Shown here in pieces: positions 8,880-17,204 of a stretch of DNA of 64,000 nt. Location of the stretch: assembly GCF_010435915.1 (NCBI RefSeq), contig NZ_JAAFZH010000009.1:186001-250000 (forward strand). Reading direction: 5' to 3'. Origin of the DNA: Spirosoma terrae (GTDB taxonomy: Bacteria > Bacteroidota > Bacteroidia > Cytophagales > Spirosomataceae). Below the pieces are notes generated by a model, which made no database searches, had not been told where the DNA came from, and saw only the letters and a program-made list of their open reading frames with translations. The first letter of the stretch is position 1. Each line of letters begins with the position of its first letter. The position numbers and the translations under genes were made by a program.

Positions 8880-9218
8880 CTAATAGAACCCCCATTGGTG
8901 AAGCAGGGCCTGTAAGTTTTTATCAACTCGCTCAGGTAGTGGATAGAGTTGATAAAGCGCGGTCGAATTCTGGGTCTGTTGCCGTAGCGGCAGATAACGC
9001 CCCGTGGCCAGGGTGCGCAGAAAAGTCTTTCTAGTAATTGGGTTTAGCTGATTATCGACGGCCTGGAAATCTTCGTAGAGTCGAATGTAATTCTGTTTGT
9101 AATCCCAAAAGCTGTTCGCATCTTTCAGGATTTGGCTCGGCTCGGCGACAGGCTTTCTCGCTGTGCAGGCCTCCATCAGCAACGCTAGAACCAGCATGAA
9201 AAGAGATCTAGCAAGCAT
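8880..9218 (-). CDS. Small putative lipoprotein, unknown function
   Basis: 112 residues starting MLARSLFMLVLALLMEAC, which is a lipoprotein signal with lipobox LMEAC. The mature part is short and mostly helical (SFWDYKQNYIRLYEDFQAVD, then RYLPLRQQTQN) and ends LLHQWGFY. I do not recognise a family. It could be a complete small lipoprotein or the surviving N-terminus of a longer one, since the downstream side is an accessory region with insertion-sequence debris. It stands alone on this strand. Confidence 0.5.
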   Translation of the reverse strand: MLARSLFMLVLALLMEACTARKPVAEPSQILKDANSFWDYKQNYIRLYEDFQAVDNQLNPITRKTFLRTLATGRYLPLRQQTQNSTALYQLYPLPERVDKNLQALLHQWGFY

Positions 9219-9292
9219 AGGCTGCGTATCGTTACCTATGGTTAGTCAAAAAGATGGTTGGACAGGGTTTATACTTGCAGTAGCTCTCATCA

Positions 9293-9580
9293 TTAACAAA
9301 CCGGCTGGTGCAACACTTTTGTTATTTTCATCCCAAAACGATTCTTTTGGAGTCTCCGCAGAAGCACTGGCGAGACACATCTGCTATCGGCATTGCCCGT
9401 CTGCTTTTGCAGTTGCTTTTTGTGGGCGTGTTTCCAGATATGTAGTAGTTGGTCACTGACATTGCGGCTTTTAGCGACCTGCGCCACTGATTGACCTTCA
9501 TCAAGCATACGTAGGGCTTCCGCTTTGAAGGTTTTGTCGTACTTACGAGAGGACGGGGTGAGTTTGTTGGAATTTGCCAT
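9293..9580 (-). pseudogene. IS3-family transposase OrfA, truncated
   Basis: The start MANSNKLTPSSRKYDKTFKA followed by EALRMLDEGQSVAQVAKSRN and VSDQLLHIWKHAH is the helix-turn-helix region of IS3-family OrfA. After the KQLQKQTGNAD segment the coiled-coil that should follow is scrambled, with pieces in other frames, and the product ends after 95 residues. No OrfB with a DDE domain follows and no terminal inverted repeats were recognised, so this is a dead fragment. It lies back to back with a decayed gene whose 5' end is missing, which may mark the insertion point. Confidence 0.8.
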
Positions 9581-9639
9581 GATAACCGAAGTTACGCAAG
9601 ATTACTATCCGATTCAGCACGACCATACCAAATTACGGT

Positions 9640-9953
9640 ACGTTAACAAACCTTGTTTACTCTGACGAGAAACCTGTTGAGCCTAAAATAGGTGATGGTG
9701 CTACGTTACTCTGCTGGTCAGATCGGCACGCTTACACAATTGTTGACGAAAAAAAAGCTATGTCCTTGTAACTCGTGATATCACGGAACGTACCGATCAA
9801 AATTTCGAAAGAGGACCTCAAGAGTATACCTATCAAAATGATCCTGACGCTACGCCAGTTCGGGCGAACTTACGTAAAGATGGCAGATATTATATTGGCA
9901 ATCAGGTCTTAGAAATTGGCTACCGCAACGAACATTACGACTATTCTTTCTGA
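9640..9953 (+). pseudogene. Frameshifted small gene with missing 5' end
   Basis: Two frames join into one plausible protein of about 100 residues. The first reads PKIGDGATLLCWSDRHAYTI and VDEKKA, then stops. The second, shifted by one base, reads VLVTRDITERTDQNFERGPQ and continues to LRKDGRYYIGNQVLEIGYRN, ending HYDYSF. The shift falls at a run of eight A at 9749-9756; nine A would restore the frame. No start codon exists upstream in frame because a stop at 9583 is reached first. The pattern resembles a small protein I have seen in phage and bacterial genomes, without an assigned function. Confidence 0.6.
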
Positions 9954-9964
9954 ACAGATACGCT

Positions 9965-10020
9965 TTATAAAAACAGAAAACCGATCAAGCTAACGCTTGA
10001 TCGGTTTTCTGTTTTTATAA
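9965..10020. terminator. Bidirectional terminator hairpin
   Basis: A perfect 26-bp stem (9965-9990 with 9995-10020) and a 4-nt loop. Each outer end is A/T-rich, giving a T-run in both directions. It separates the decayed gene from the convergent S8 protease gene. Confidence 0.85.
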
Positions 10021-10067
10021 TAATTCCTTGCCGAACACAGGCAAGGGATATTCTTGCAATTTTATCA

Positions 10068-11669
10068 TTACTTCCCTTTCGACCCGCTTTCTTCCGCTAA
10101 GGCAAGCTTGACAGCATCGTAAAGGTTAACAATACCACCGGTTTTCGAGAGGGTGGCAAAATCAACCAAATCGGTCGATTCGGGCCGATGGACCTTGGTC
10201 TTATAGGGCGTAGCCGACTGCACGATAATTCGTTTAATGTCGGCATAAGTAAGCTTAGGGAAATACGATTTCAGTACGGCAGCAACGCCAGCTACTACGG
10301 GTGAGGCCATGCTCGTACCGCTATTATTCTCGTATTTACTGCCTGGAACGGTTGAATAAATGTCCTTACCTGGTGCAAAAACATCCACCGTTTGCTTGCC
10401 ATAATTTGAGAAACTAGCTACCAGATCAGCATCGTTGGTCTCGGCGCTAGCACCCACTGTTATTACGTTCGGAATATCCTTACCATCCATAAACCGGGGT
10501 GCCGGATAATTGGCCGCTGTATCGATATCTTTTCCATCGTTCCCGGCCGCATGAACCATCAATACACCTTTCGAGAGAGCGTAGCGTTCCGCATCCTCTA
10601 CCACCTTGCGTTGTGGCGAATAGTCTTTACCGAAACTCATGTTAATGATTTTGGCGCCATTATCAACGGCATACCGAATGGCGTTGGCAACATCTTTATC
10701 GCGCTCATCACCGTCTGGCACCGCCCGTACACCCATGATTTGAACAGCATCAGAGATACCCAGAATACCCAGATTATTGGTACGGTCGGCTCCAATGATA
10801 CCGGCTACGTGTGTACCATGATCGGCCCGTGGACCGGCAATATCTGAATTACCGTAATCCCGCTGGGTGAAATCGTTTGGATTATCGCCGACAATAGCCC
10901 GACTGTCGAAATCAGGATTGTAGTTGTATTCAGCTCTGGATTTAAGCTGTTCATTGGCTTTTTCCAGCTCGTCCATTACCACATCTGTGTTGGGCGCGCC
11001 CTGCTGATTAAGTAATCGCAAAATACCTGTCACAGGCCGCTTCAACGTAGCGTCAGTAAGCGTATCAGACGCCTTACGTAGGGTGAGCGTATCTAATTTT
11101 GATACGTTCAAGGCTTTTTTCAGCACGTCTACTGCTGTTGAGAATTGCTGATAGAACTGATTGATACCCTGATATTGCGCTTTATACTGCGCCTGGTTTT
11201 TCTCAACTTCAGCTTTTGTCTTTACGTACAGATCGTATTCTTTCTGCTCATCGGGCTTCAGCGAAGCACGGCTTTTACCTTCGTATTTTGGCTTTAGCTG
11301 AACGTACAAACGAGTTACTTCGGCAGTTTCGTAGCTAACGTTACGTCCATCTTTGCCACCGATAAAATTCCAGCCGTGGACATCGTCAACGTAGCCGTTA
11401 TTGTCGTCGTCTTTACCGTTACCAGCAATTTCTTTGGGATTGACCCACAACACCCGTTTCAGGTCTTCATGGGTCGTATCGATTCCACCGTCGATTACCG
11501 CTACAACTACTGGGGTTGGTTTCCGGTCTTTGAGTAACTCACGGTAGGTGCGTTCTACGTTGATTCCGGCAGTTTTGTCGGTTTTATCCTGCAGATACCA
11601 CTGCGTTTCCTGCGCCAAGGCTGCTACAGAGAGCAAACACACCGACGCGCTGATAAGGAGTTTCTTCAT
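10068..11669 (-). CDS. Secreted S8 subtilisin-like serine peptidase
   Basis: From the ATG at 11669 the protein has 533 residues and a clear signal peptide (MKKLLISASVCLLSVAALAQ); a start eight codons earlier is possible but weaker. In the longer numbering the catalytic triad is Asp68 (VVVAVIDGGIDTTHEDL), His292 (DHGTHVAG) and Ser461 (SGTSMASPVVAG), with oxyanion Asn in HAAGNDG. Between Asp and His lies an unusually long insert of roughly 170 residues, largely charged and helical, replacing the few dozen residues usual in subtilisins. No T9SS-type C-terminal domain is visible. Likely a periplasmic or extracellular degradative protease. Confidence 0.92.
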   Translation of the reverse strand: MKKLLISASVCLLSVAALAQETQWYLQDKTDKTAGINVERTYRELLKDRKPTPVVVAVIDGGIDTTHEDLKRVLWVNPKEIAGNGKDDDNNGYVDDVHGWNFIGGKDGRNVSYETAEVTRLYVQLKPKYEGKSRASLKPDEQKEYDLYVKTKAEVEKNQAQYKAQYQGINQFYQQFSTAVDVLKKALNVSKLDTLTLRKASDTLTDATLKRPVTGILRLLNQQGAPNTDVVMDELEKANEQLKSRAEYNYNPDFDSRAIVGDNPNDFTQRDYGNSDIAGPRADHGTHVAGIIGADRTNNLGILGISDAVQIMGVRAVPDGDERDKDVANAIRYAVDNGAKIINMSFGKDYSPQRKVVEDAERYALSKGVLMVHAAGNDGKDIDTAANYPAPRFMDGKDIPNVITVGASAETNDADLVASFSNYGKQTVDVFAPGKDIYSTVPGSKYENNSGTSMASPVVAGVAAVLKSYFPKLTYADIKRIIVQSATPYKTKVHRPESTDLVDFATLSKTGGIVNLYDAVKLALAEESGSKGK

Positions 11670-11799
11670 GAATTGGTAACAAAAAATCTTCACAAATTAC
11701 GAAGAAACCAGCAGTGTTTATCCTTAAAAGTTGTTAAACGGCAAGGTACGCTACGTCATAATGACCATTTTATGATCGATTTGTCAGCTAGCGTTGGAC

Positions 11800-12720
11800 T
11801 TATTCTGGCTTCTTGCCCGAAAAGTAAAACTGATTAAAGGCGGTTGTGTACTGAGGGAAAACGACTTCTGGCTCTTCTATTTCCGGATGCCATGTTTTTT
11901 CCCATTCGAAGCTGTAGTACCCCTGATAACCGCTCTTTTTCAGGATAGCGATCCCATCAAAAATGGGGGAATCGCCCAACCCTAAAGCCGTGTACAAGTG
12001 TTTTCCATCAACTGTTTTGGCATCTTTGATATGAACGTGCCGAATATAAGGACGTAGCGTTTCATAGGCCCTGGCCGGTGGTTCGCCGGTTACAGCCCAC
12101 ATATTAAATACGTCCCATAGTAAGCCTACTTTGGGAGAACTTGCAGCCTTCATCACCCCCAAAAGATCAGCAGACTGAACCACATCGCCGTGCGTTTCGA
12201 GCAATACGGTTACCTGGCTTCCTTTGGCGTAATCGGCTAATTCGACCAGTCCTTTGGCGATTCGGTCCAGCGTAGCGCTACGTTCCTGATCTTTAGGAAA
12301 TGCATCCGGAAACACGCGTACAAAGGGACATTGCAACTGATCGGCCAACGTAATGAATCGTTTCGCTTCGTCCAGGTGTTTTTGCCGCGCGGCTGGGTCG
12401 GCATGGTGTAATTGAGTAGATGCACCCAGATTGATAATTTTCAATCCTGTATCAGCTACCTTACGTCGGGTTGTGGCTATGTGATCCGACGTATCGAAGG
12501 CCGGACTCTTCGTTAAGTCCATGACTCCCTCCAAACCCCGAATTTCAAATCCCTGATAGCCATCTTTTACCGCTTCACTTAGAATTTTATCCAGCGACCA
12601 TTTGGGACAGCCAAGCGTCGAAAACGATAACAAAGGTTTTTTGGCATAAGTCCAGCCTTGCCCAGCAGCACTTATAGCCGCTAATGCACTCAGTTGCAGA
12701 AACTCGCGTCGATTCAACAT
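11800..12720 (-). CDS. Sugar phosphate isomerase/epimerase-like TIM barrel protein with Tat signal
   Basis: 306 residues of the xylose-isomerase-like AP endonuclease 2 superfamily. The N-terminus MLNRREFLQLSALAAISAAG is a twin-arginine signal, so the folded enzyme is probably exported to the periplasm. Barrel segments with metal-ligand candidates are visible: VTVLLETHGD, KVGLLWDVFNMW, RHVHIKDAK and YYSFEWEKTW, giving the Glu, Asp, His and Glu set of this family. Members isomerise or epimerise sugars and inositols. It begins 38 bp downstream of the DUF3500 gene, and the two probably form an operon. Confidence 0.85.
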   Translation of the reverse strand: MLNRREFLQLSALAAISAAGQGWTYAKKPLLSFSTLGCPKWSLDKILSEAVKDGYQGFEIRGLEGVMDLTKSPAFDTSDHIATTRRKVADTGLKIINLGASTQLHHADPAARQKHLDEAKRFITLADQLQCPFVRVFPDAFPKDQERSATLDRIAKGLVELADYAKGSQVTVLLETHGDVVQSADLLGVMKAASSPKVGLLWDVFNMWAVTGEPPARAYETLRPYIRHVHIKDAKTVDGKHLYTALGLGDSPIFDGIAILKKSGYQGYYSFEWEKTWHPEIEEPEVVFPQYTTAFNQFYFSGKKPE

Positions 12721-12758
12721 TTTATGTGACGGATTTTAAACGTAGCGCCTACTGTCTT

Positions 12759-13880
12759 TTATGGTTTACTGTGGTTTGCATTCTTATAATGTTCGCCCAA
12801 CATATCCTCCCCGAAATCGTTGGTCAGATCACGTACGACCGTATGAATATGGTTGGCGTTTGTTTGGGTATTATCGTATTCAATCAAGATGGTTGGTCCA
12901 TGAATCCGGTAATACCAGCCTTTCCCTTCGCCAAGTTCGGGCGTTACGTCGCCCGCCCACGCAAACCGTAGTCCTTCAAGCCCAGCTTTTCTTAGCTTAT
13001 CCATTTGCTGATTCGCCAGCGTAATGCGGTAATTATCCAGATACACCTGCAGCAAACTCAGGAACAACTTGCGCTGGTCAGCATTCATATCGGAATACAT
13101 CAATCCCTCCATTTTTTCCAGTGAAGCCCGACGTTTATTGCTGGTCACAATGTCGGGGTAAGCTACGTTAGCCAATATTGCCTTTTTCTGTTGTTCAGCG
13201 TCAAGTGTTTTTAACAGAGCAAAAGCCTGCTCTGTTTCCTGCTTTAAGATCTGCCGGCCTTTCTGTGGCAAATCTTTTACCCGAGGATCAGACATTCGTT
13301 TGTCAGCCATTTTGGTATCGTAATCAAGCACGCCCGGATTGCTGCCGAAAAAAGTAGGGGTTTGCGATACAATTTGTCCGGTTTGCGATATAAACTGCAA
13401 CGACAAATGGTGGCCTTCAATTCGCCAGCTCCAGGGTTCTTTGGAGGTTGGGTCGCCAAAAACGGTAAACGAATAATTTTCCGGATCGCGATACGTATCA
13501 TTTGGTGGCCGATTATCAATAACACGTAGTACGTTCTCCATGTCGATAATGGCGGTCGCTTTATCGTAGCCCTGCTGACTCAGACCTGTTTTAAGCATTG
13601 CCATAGCGGCCTGTCGCTGGGGTTGGGTCATCTGTTTTAGCGGTAGTCCTTTGCGCTGTCTGGGTACAAAATGCCAGTTGAATCGCTCCTCATCGTCGAA
13701 AGCAAATGTGGCGATTTTGCGTTGTTCAGCGGTTAAATTTTGTAAGAATGACTGCGTTGCTTCACGCATCTCATCACGCACTTGTTTGCCTGCCGACGTT
13801 GTTTTCGCTGGAGCTGCGCTCTGCCCCATTATTTGTCCCCATATCAGACAACCTAGAAGAACGCGGATTATAATTGGCAT
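12759..13880 (-). CDS. DUF3500 domain protein, exported
   Basis: About 373 residues from the ATG at 13880, where MPIIIRVLLGCLIWGQIMGQ forms a signal peptide; the frame is open upstream to 13934 but those residues are polar. The body shows the DUF3500 pattern: LTAEQRKIATFAFDDEERFN followed by WHFVPRQRKGLPL, the NYSFTVFGDPTSKEPWSWRI strand and the GHHLSLQF segment, and near the C-terminus YYRIHGPTILIEYDNTQ with HIHTVVRDL. The biochemical role of the family is not known to me. Its pairing with a Tat-exported isomerase-like enzyme suggests a shared envelope process. Confidence 0.85.
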   Translation of the reverse strand: MPIIIRVLLGCLIWGQIMGQSAAPAKTTSAGKQVRDEMREATQSFLQNLTAEQRKIATFAFDDEERFNWHFVPRQRKGLPLKQMTQPQRQAAMAMLKTGLSQQGYDKATAIIDMENVLRVIDNRPPNDTYRDPENYSFTVFGDPTSKEPWSWRIEGHHLSLQFISQTGQIVSQTPTFFGSNPGVLDYDTKMADKRMSDPRVKDLPQKGRQILKQETEQAFALLKTLDAEQQKKAILANVAYPDIVTSNKRRASLEKMEGLMYSDMNADQRKLFLSLLQVYLDNYRITLANQQMDKLRKAGLEGLRFAWAGDVTPELGEGKGWYYRIHGPTILIEYDNTQTNANHIHTVVRDLTNDFGEDMLGEHYKNANHSKP

Positions 13881-14082
13881 AAGAAGGTTTTTTAGGAAAA
13901 GCCGAGCTTGGTTTGAATTTACTGAACATTTCATTGGACATCATTAAGCTTTCCCGTTCACCTTACCAACCATCCGCAGGTTTATATACGGATTTAGCTT
14001 TTTCGATGAAATATATAGCTCTTTGCTAACAACAAGGGGCTTTCGCTAGTTGTAGAAATAAATCCACTGTTACTCTACGATC

Positions 14083-15192
14083 ATGTCAACCCGGCCACCG
14101 AATAACAGCTTTGGTCCTTTAGACCATCTGGCTATGCGCTATCTCCGGCAGGCTCTCGACACCCCACATCCGAGTGATGAGCCGTATGTACTTAATCCAG
14201 TAGAAAGCCGTATTATCCGCCGTACCAAAATTCTGACCCTTAGTCTAGCCGCGCTGCTAGGTATTTTGGGCGTTTTATTATTGTATATTCCTCAGTATAC
14301 ATGGCCTGATTTATTTCAAAATACACCCATACGGTTTGGTAGTACTACGTATTATGTGCCTATCGTTACGTCGTTGTACGGCATCCTGCTGGTCTACATA
14401 GAAATTAATTTATTGGTCGGACTCAATCTGATCGGTGTAAAAGCAATCATGCAGATCTGTCAATTTCCCCGCGCCCATGACGCACAATATGATAGACACC
14501 TTCAGGCACTGGCTAACGCAGCTTTAGAGAAGAAAAACCGGGGAATTCTGCGCTTTGGGATCGACCCCTATCTGAATATGCCTCGCTGGGGACTAACCAT
14601 ATTCTTCCTGTTAAACATTACGAAAGCGGCCTTAAGTAGTCTGACGCTGAAATTCCTGCTCAGACGTTTTATGGGGCGGTATGCGCTGAGACAACTTACG
14701 GATTTAGCCGGTATGCCAATCTACGCTGCCTGGAATGCGTATGCTTCCTGGCAGGTACTCCATGAAGCTCAGGTACGGGTTATGGCTCCACTCACCATTC
14801 GGGAGTTTGTCAATGAACTACACGACGAATGGGGCGACAATGAACAGTTTCGTCCTCTTATTTTGGAAGCGCTTCAGTACGTAGCCATTCTCAAACGGCA
14901 ATATAACTACGCGCACTTTCTGCTGACAGAAACCTTAGTCGATCGTTTTAACTTACGCACCAACGTTACGCTGACAGGCCATTTCGTCGAACAGGCTTTG
15001 CATGCTCCGATCGAAATACGTCGAAGCCTCGAACGGCTTATCGTATTTGGCGTTTTGGTAGACGGAAAATTGTCCTGGATTGAAAAACGGCGATTACGTC
15101 AACTGCGTAGCAAAAATTTCCTCACTTACTCAACGGAAGAAATTCAGCGCATTGGCGAAGAATATAATCAGGGGCGGGGTTTGTGGGTTTAA
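14083..15192 (+). CDS. Uncharacterised membrane protein (LBF_2804-like)
   Basis: 369 residues. After a polar N-terminus with FGPLDHLAMRYLRQAL there are two strong membrane segments (about 51-70 and 89-115), then a long soluble part with an apparent amphipathic or re-entrant stretch near 160-195. The C-terminal half is helical and contains EFVNELHDEWGDNEQF, LKRQYNYAHFLLTETLVDRF and VDGKLSWIEKRRLRQL, which looks like a regulatory helix bundle. The pattern reminds me of proteins annotated LBF_2804 family, but this is recall, not a search. It is convergent with gldE, leaving only two bases between stop codons. Confidence 0.6.
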   Translation: MSTRPPNNSFGPLDHLAMRYLRQALDTPHPSDEPYVLNPVESRIIRRTKILTLSLAALLGILGVLLLYIPQYTWPDLFQNTPIRFGSTTYYVPIVTSLYGILLVYIEINLLVGLNLIGVKAIMQICQFPRAHDAQYDRHLQALANAALEKKNRGILRFGIDPYLNMPRWGLTIFFLLNITKAALSSLTLKFLLRRFMGRYALRQLTDLAGMPIYAAWNAYASWQVLHEAQVRVMAPLTIREFVNELHDEWGDNEQFRPLILEALQYVAILKRQYNYAHFLLTETLVDRFNLRTNVTLTGHFVEQALHAPIEIRRSLERLIVFGVLVDGKLSWIEKRRLRQLRSKNFLTYSTEEIQRIGEEYNQGRGLWV

Positions 15193-15194
15193 GG

Positions 15195-16553
15195 TTAGAG
15201 ATTATTCTCCACTTCTTCTTCGACGGAATCGTTTTTAATAACCCGAACTTCATTAATCCGTTTGTCATCGGCCGATACCACCTGAAACGTAAAGCCAGCG
15301 TAGGTAGTCTCATCGCCTGATTTAGGCAAACGACTAAATAGTTCGAGCAATAACCCTCCCAACGACTCGCTATCTCCCTGAACGGACTCAAACGTAGTGG
15401 CTTCTACATTCAAGACCCGGCAGACGTCGGTAATTGGCATTTTACCCTCAAATACCACCGTACGTTCATCTTCGCGATGATACCCTACAGGGACTTCCTC
15501 ATCGAACTCATCGTTGATATCCCCAAAGATTTCTTCAATAATGTCTTCAAGCGTTACCAGGCCGCGCGTTCCACCATATTCGTCGACAACAATAGCCATA
15601 TGCACGCGTCGCTTCTGAAAATCCTGCAGCAGATCATCTACTTTCTTATTTTCAGGAATAAAAAAGGCAGGACGTACTAAGGATTGCCACTGGAACGTAT
15701 CGTTCTCGTGAATATGCGGCAGCAAATCTTTGATGTATAAAATTCCATCAATCTGGTCCAGCGATTCTTTGAAAACAGGAACGCGTGAATACCCGGAAGC
15801 ATTGATCTGATTCATCAGTTCCGAAAAAGTCAGGTCATTTTCTATGGCTGAAATATCGAGTCGGGCACGCATAACCTGACGGGCTGTCAGATTACTAAAA
15901 TTCACAATACCTTTCAGGATTTCTTTTTCTTCTACGGTTGCTCCATCGCCCGTCAAATCTACAGCCTGACTTAGTTCTTCGACGGATAGTTTATACCCCC
16001 GGCGCTCAATGCGTTTATCGACCTGATTACTCAGATTGACCAGCAACATAGCAAGTGGGCGAAAAACAATCAGGCCAAGTTGAGCTAACGGAGCCGTTCG
16101 TCGGGCAACAGCCATATTGTTCTGGCTGGCATATACTTTCGGCACGATTTCGCCGAAGAGGACAATGGCCAATGTTATCAATAAAGTTACTCCTGCTAAT
16201 ATCCACCCTGAGCTTTGATACGTACGAGAAAGCTTCCAGGTCAAGTATGTAACGATTACAACAATGGCGATATTAAGAAGATTATTAAAGATGACTAGCG
16301 ATGCTAGCAACCGCTTAGGACGGTCGAGCAGAGTAGCAATACGGGTATCGCCAGGTTGGCTACTATTTCGACAACGGGCACGGTCGTCGGGCGAGAGAGA
16401 GAAGAATGCAGCTTCTGACGCTGACACTAAGCCAGCTAACACCAGCAGCAATAAAATCAACGCTGCGTAAGGCGCATATAAATCAAAATAGGTGCTCCAG
16501 CCATGTTCGGCTGGGAGCACCTGTCTCGGAAGAGGATCACTACTTGGGTCCAT
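15195..16553 (-). CDS. gldE: GldE, gliding-motility-associated CNNM/CorC-type membrane protein
   Basis: 452 residues from ATG 16553; a TTG at 16562 is less likely. Order: an N-terminal DUF21/CNNM transmembrane domain (about 20-200, including YAALILLLLVLAGLVSASEA and the VLFGEIVPKVYAS signature), a CBS pair (about 215-335, with ARLDISAIENDL and FPVFKESLDQIDG-like segments, and VDEYGGTRGLVTLEDIIEEI), and a C-terminal CorC_HlyC domain (about 350-440). In Bacteroidota this paralogue is encoded with ssb and mutY and is named GldE; it supports the gliding/T9SS lipoprotein GldD. The same order occurs here (mutY, ssb, gldE on one strand), which is why GldE is preferred over a generic hemolysin-like name. 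gldD is not adjacent. Confidence 0.85.
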   Translation of the reverse strand: MDPSSDPLPRQVLPAEHGWSTYFDLYAPYAALILLLLVLAGLVSASEAAFFSLSPDDRARCRNSSQPGDTRIATLLDRPKRLLASLVIFNNLLNIAIVVIVTYLTWKLSRTYQSSGWILAGVTLLITLAIVLFGEIVPKVYASQNNMAVARRTAPLAQLGLIVFRPLAMLLVNLSNQVDKRIERRGYKLSVEELSQAVDLTGDGATVEEKEILKGIVNFSNLTARQVMRARLDISAIENDLTFSELMNQINASGYSRVPVFKESLDQIDGILYIKDLLPHIHENDTFQWQSLVRPAFFIPENKKVDDLLQDFQKRRVHMAIVVDEYGGTRGLVTLEDIIEEIFGDINDEFDEEVPVGYHREDERTVVFEGKMPITDVCRVLNVEATTFESVQGDSESLGGLLLELFSRLPKSGDETTYAGFTFQVVSADDKRINEVRVIKNDSVEEEVENNL

Positions 16554-16591
16554 GTATATCAAATCTCGTTCAACAATAGAGCCGCGACGTA

Positions 16592-17134
16592 TTAGAATGG
16601 TAAATCGTCGTCACCAGCGCTCTCAAAAGGTACAGGATCTGGCTCCCGGCGACGGTCCGGCGTTCCGGCAGGTTGCTGGCGTGGTCGCTCGGCTGTTGCC
16701 GTTGTCTGCTGACGAACAGGCTGAGCTGGCTGCGGAGCCGCCTGCTGACGTGGGGGTGCCTGTTGGGCCGGTGCTTCATAGGAAGGAGCCTCCTGCCGAT
16801 CGTTAGGACCACCTAAGAACTGGAACGTAGTGGCTCGAACAGTAAGCGAAAAGCGCTCTTTACCATCCCGATCGGTATATGTTTCTGTGCGCAGACGACC
16901 TTCTACATAAATCTGATGGCCCTTACGCAAGTACTTTTCAATTGTTTTTGCCTGTTCGTTCCAGACCTCAACCCGAAACCATTCTGTTGATTCAATTTGC
17001 TCACCAGTTCGTGTTGTGTATCGTTCATTCGTGGCAACGCTAAACTTTGCAACAACCGATCCTCCATCCAGATAACGGACTTCTGGATCATTGCCAACGT
17101 TTCCAATAATAATAACTTTATTAAGGCTTGCCAT
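16592..17134 (-). CDS. ssb: Single-stranded DNA-binding protein
   Basis: 180 residues. The OB-fold (1 to about 105) starts MASLNKVIIIGNVGNDPEVR and includes ATNERYTTRTGEQIESTEWF and GHQIYVEGRLRTETY. A Gln/Pro/Ala-rich linker of about 60 residues leads to the acidic tip DDDLPF, the docking peptide for replication and repair partners. Typical bacterial SSB organisation, with a linker rich in PAQQAPPRQQ repeats. Lies between mutY and gldE, an arrangement conserved in Bacteroidota. Confidence 0.96.
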   Translation of the reverse strand: MASLNKVIIIGNVGNDPEVRYLDGGSVVAKFSVATNERYTTRTGEQIESTEWFRVEVWNEQAKTIEKYLRKGHQIYVEGRLRTETYTDRDGKERFSLTVRATTFQFLGGPNDRQEAPSYEAPAQQAPPRQQAAPQPAQPVRQQTTATAERPRQQPAGTPDRRREPDPVPFESAGDDDLPF

Positions 17135-17204
17135 ACTGTATTGTGTTATTTACTGATAAAAATTATAGGGATTAAGAATATTAAAGATACTGAAACAAAC
17201 GCAC

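Noticed and set aside
9293..9580. Active IS3 element
   Set aside because: OrfA is truncated and scrambled, OrfB is missing and no terminal inverted repeats were seen.
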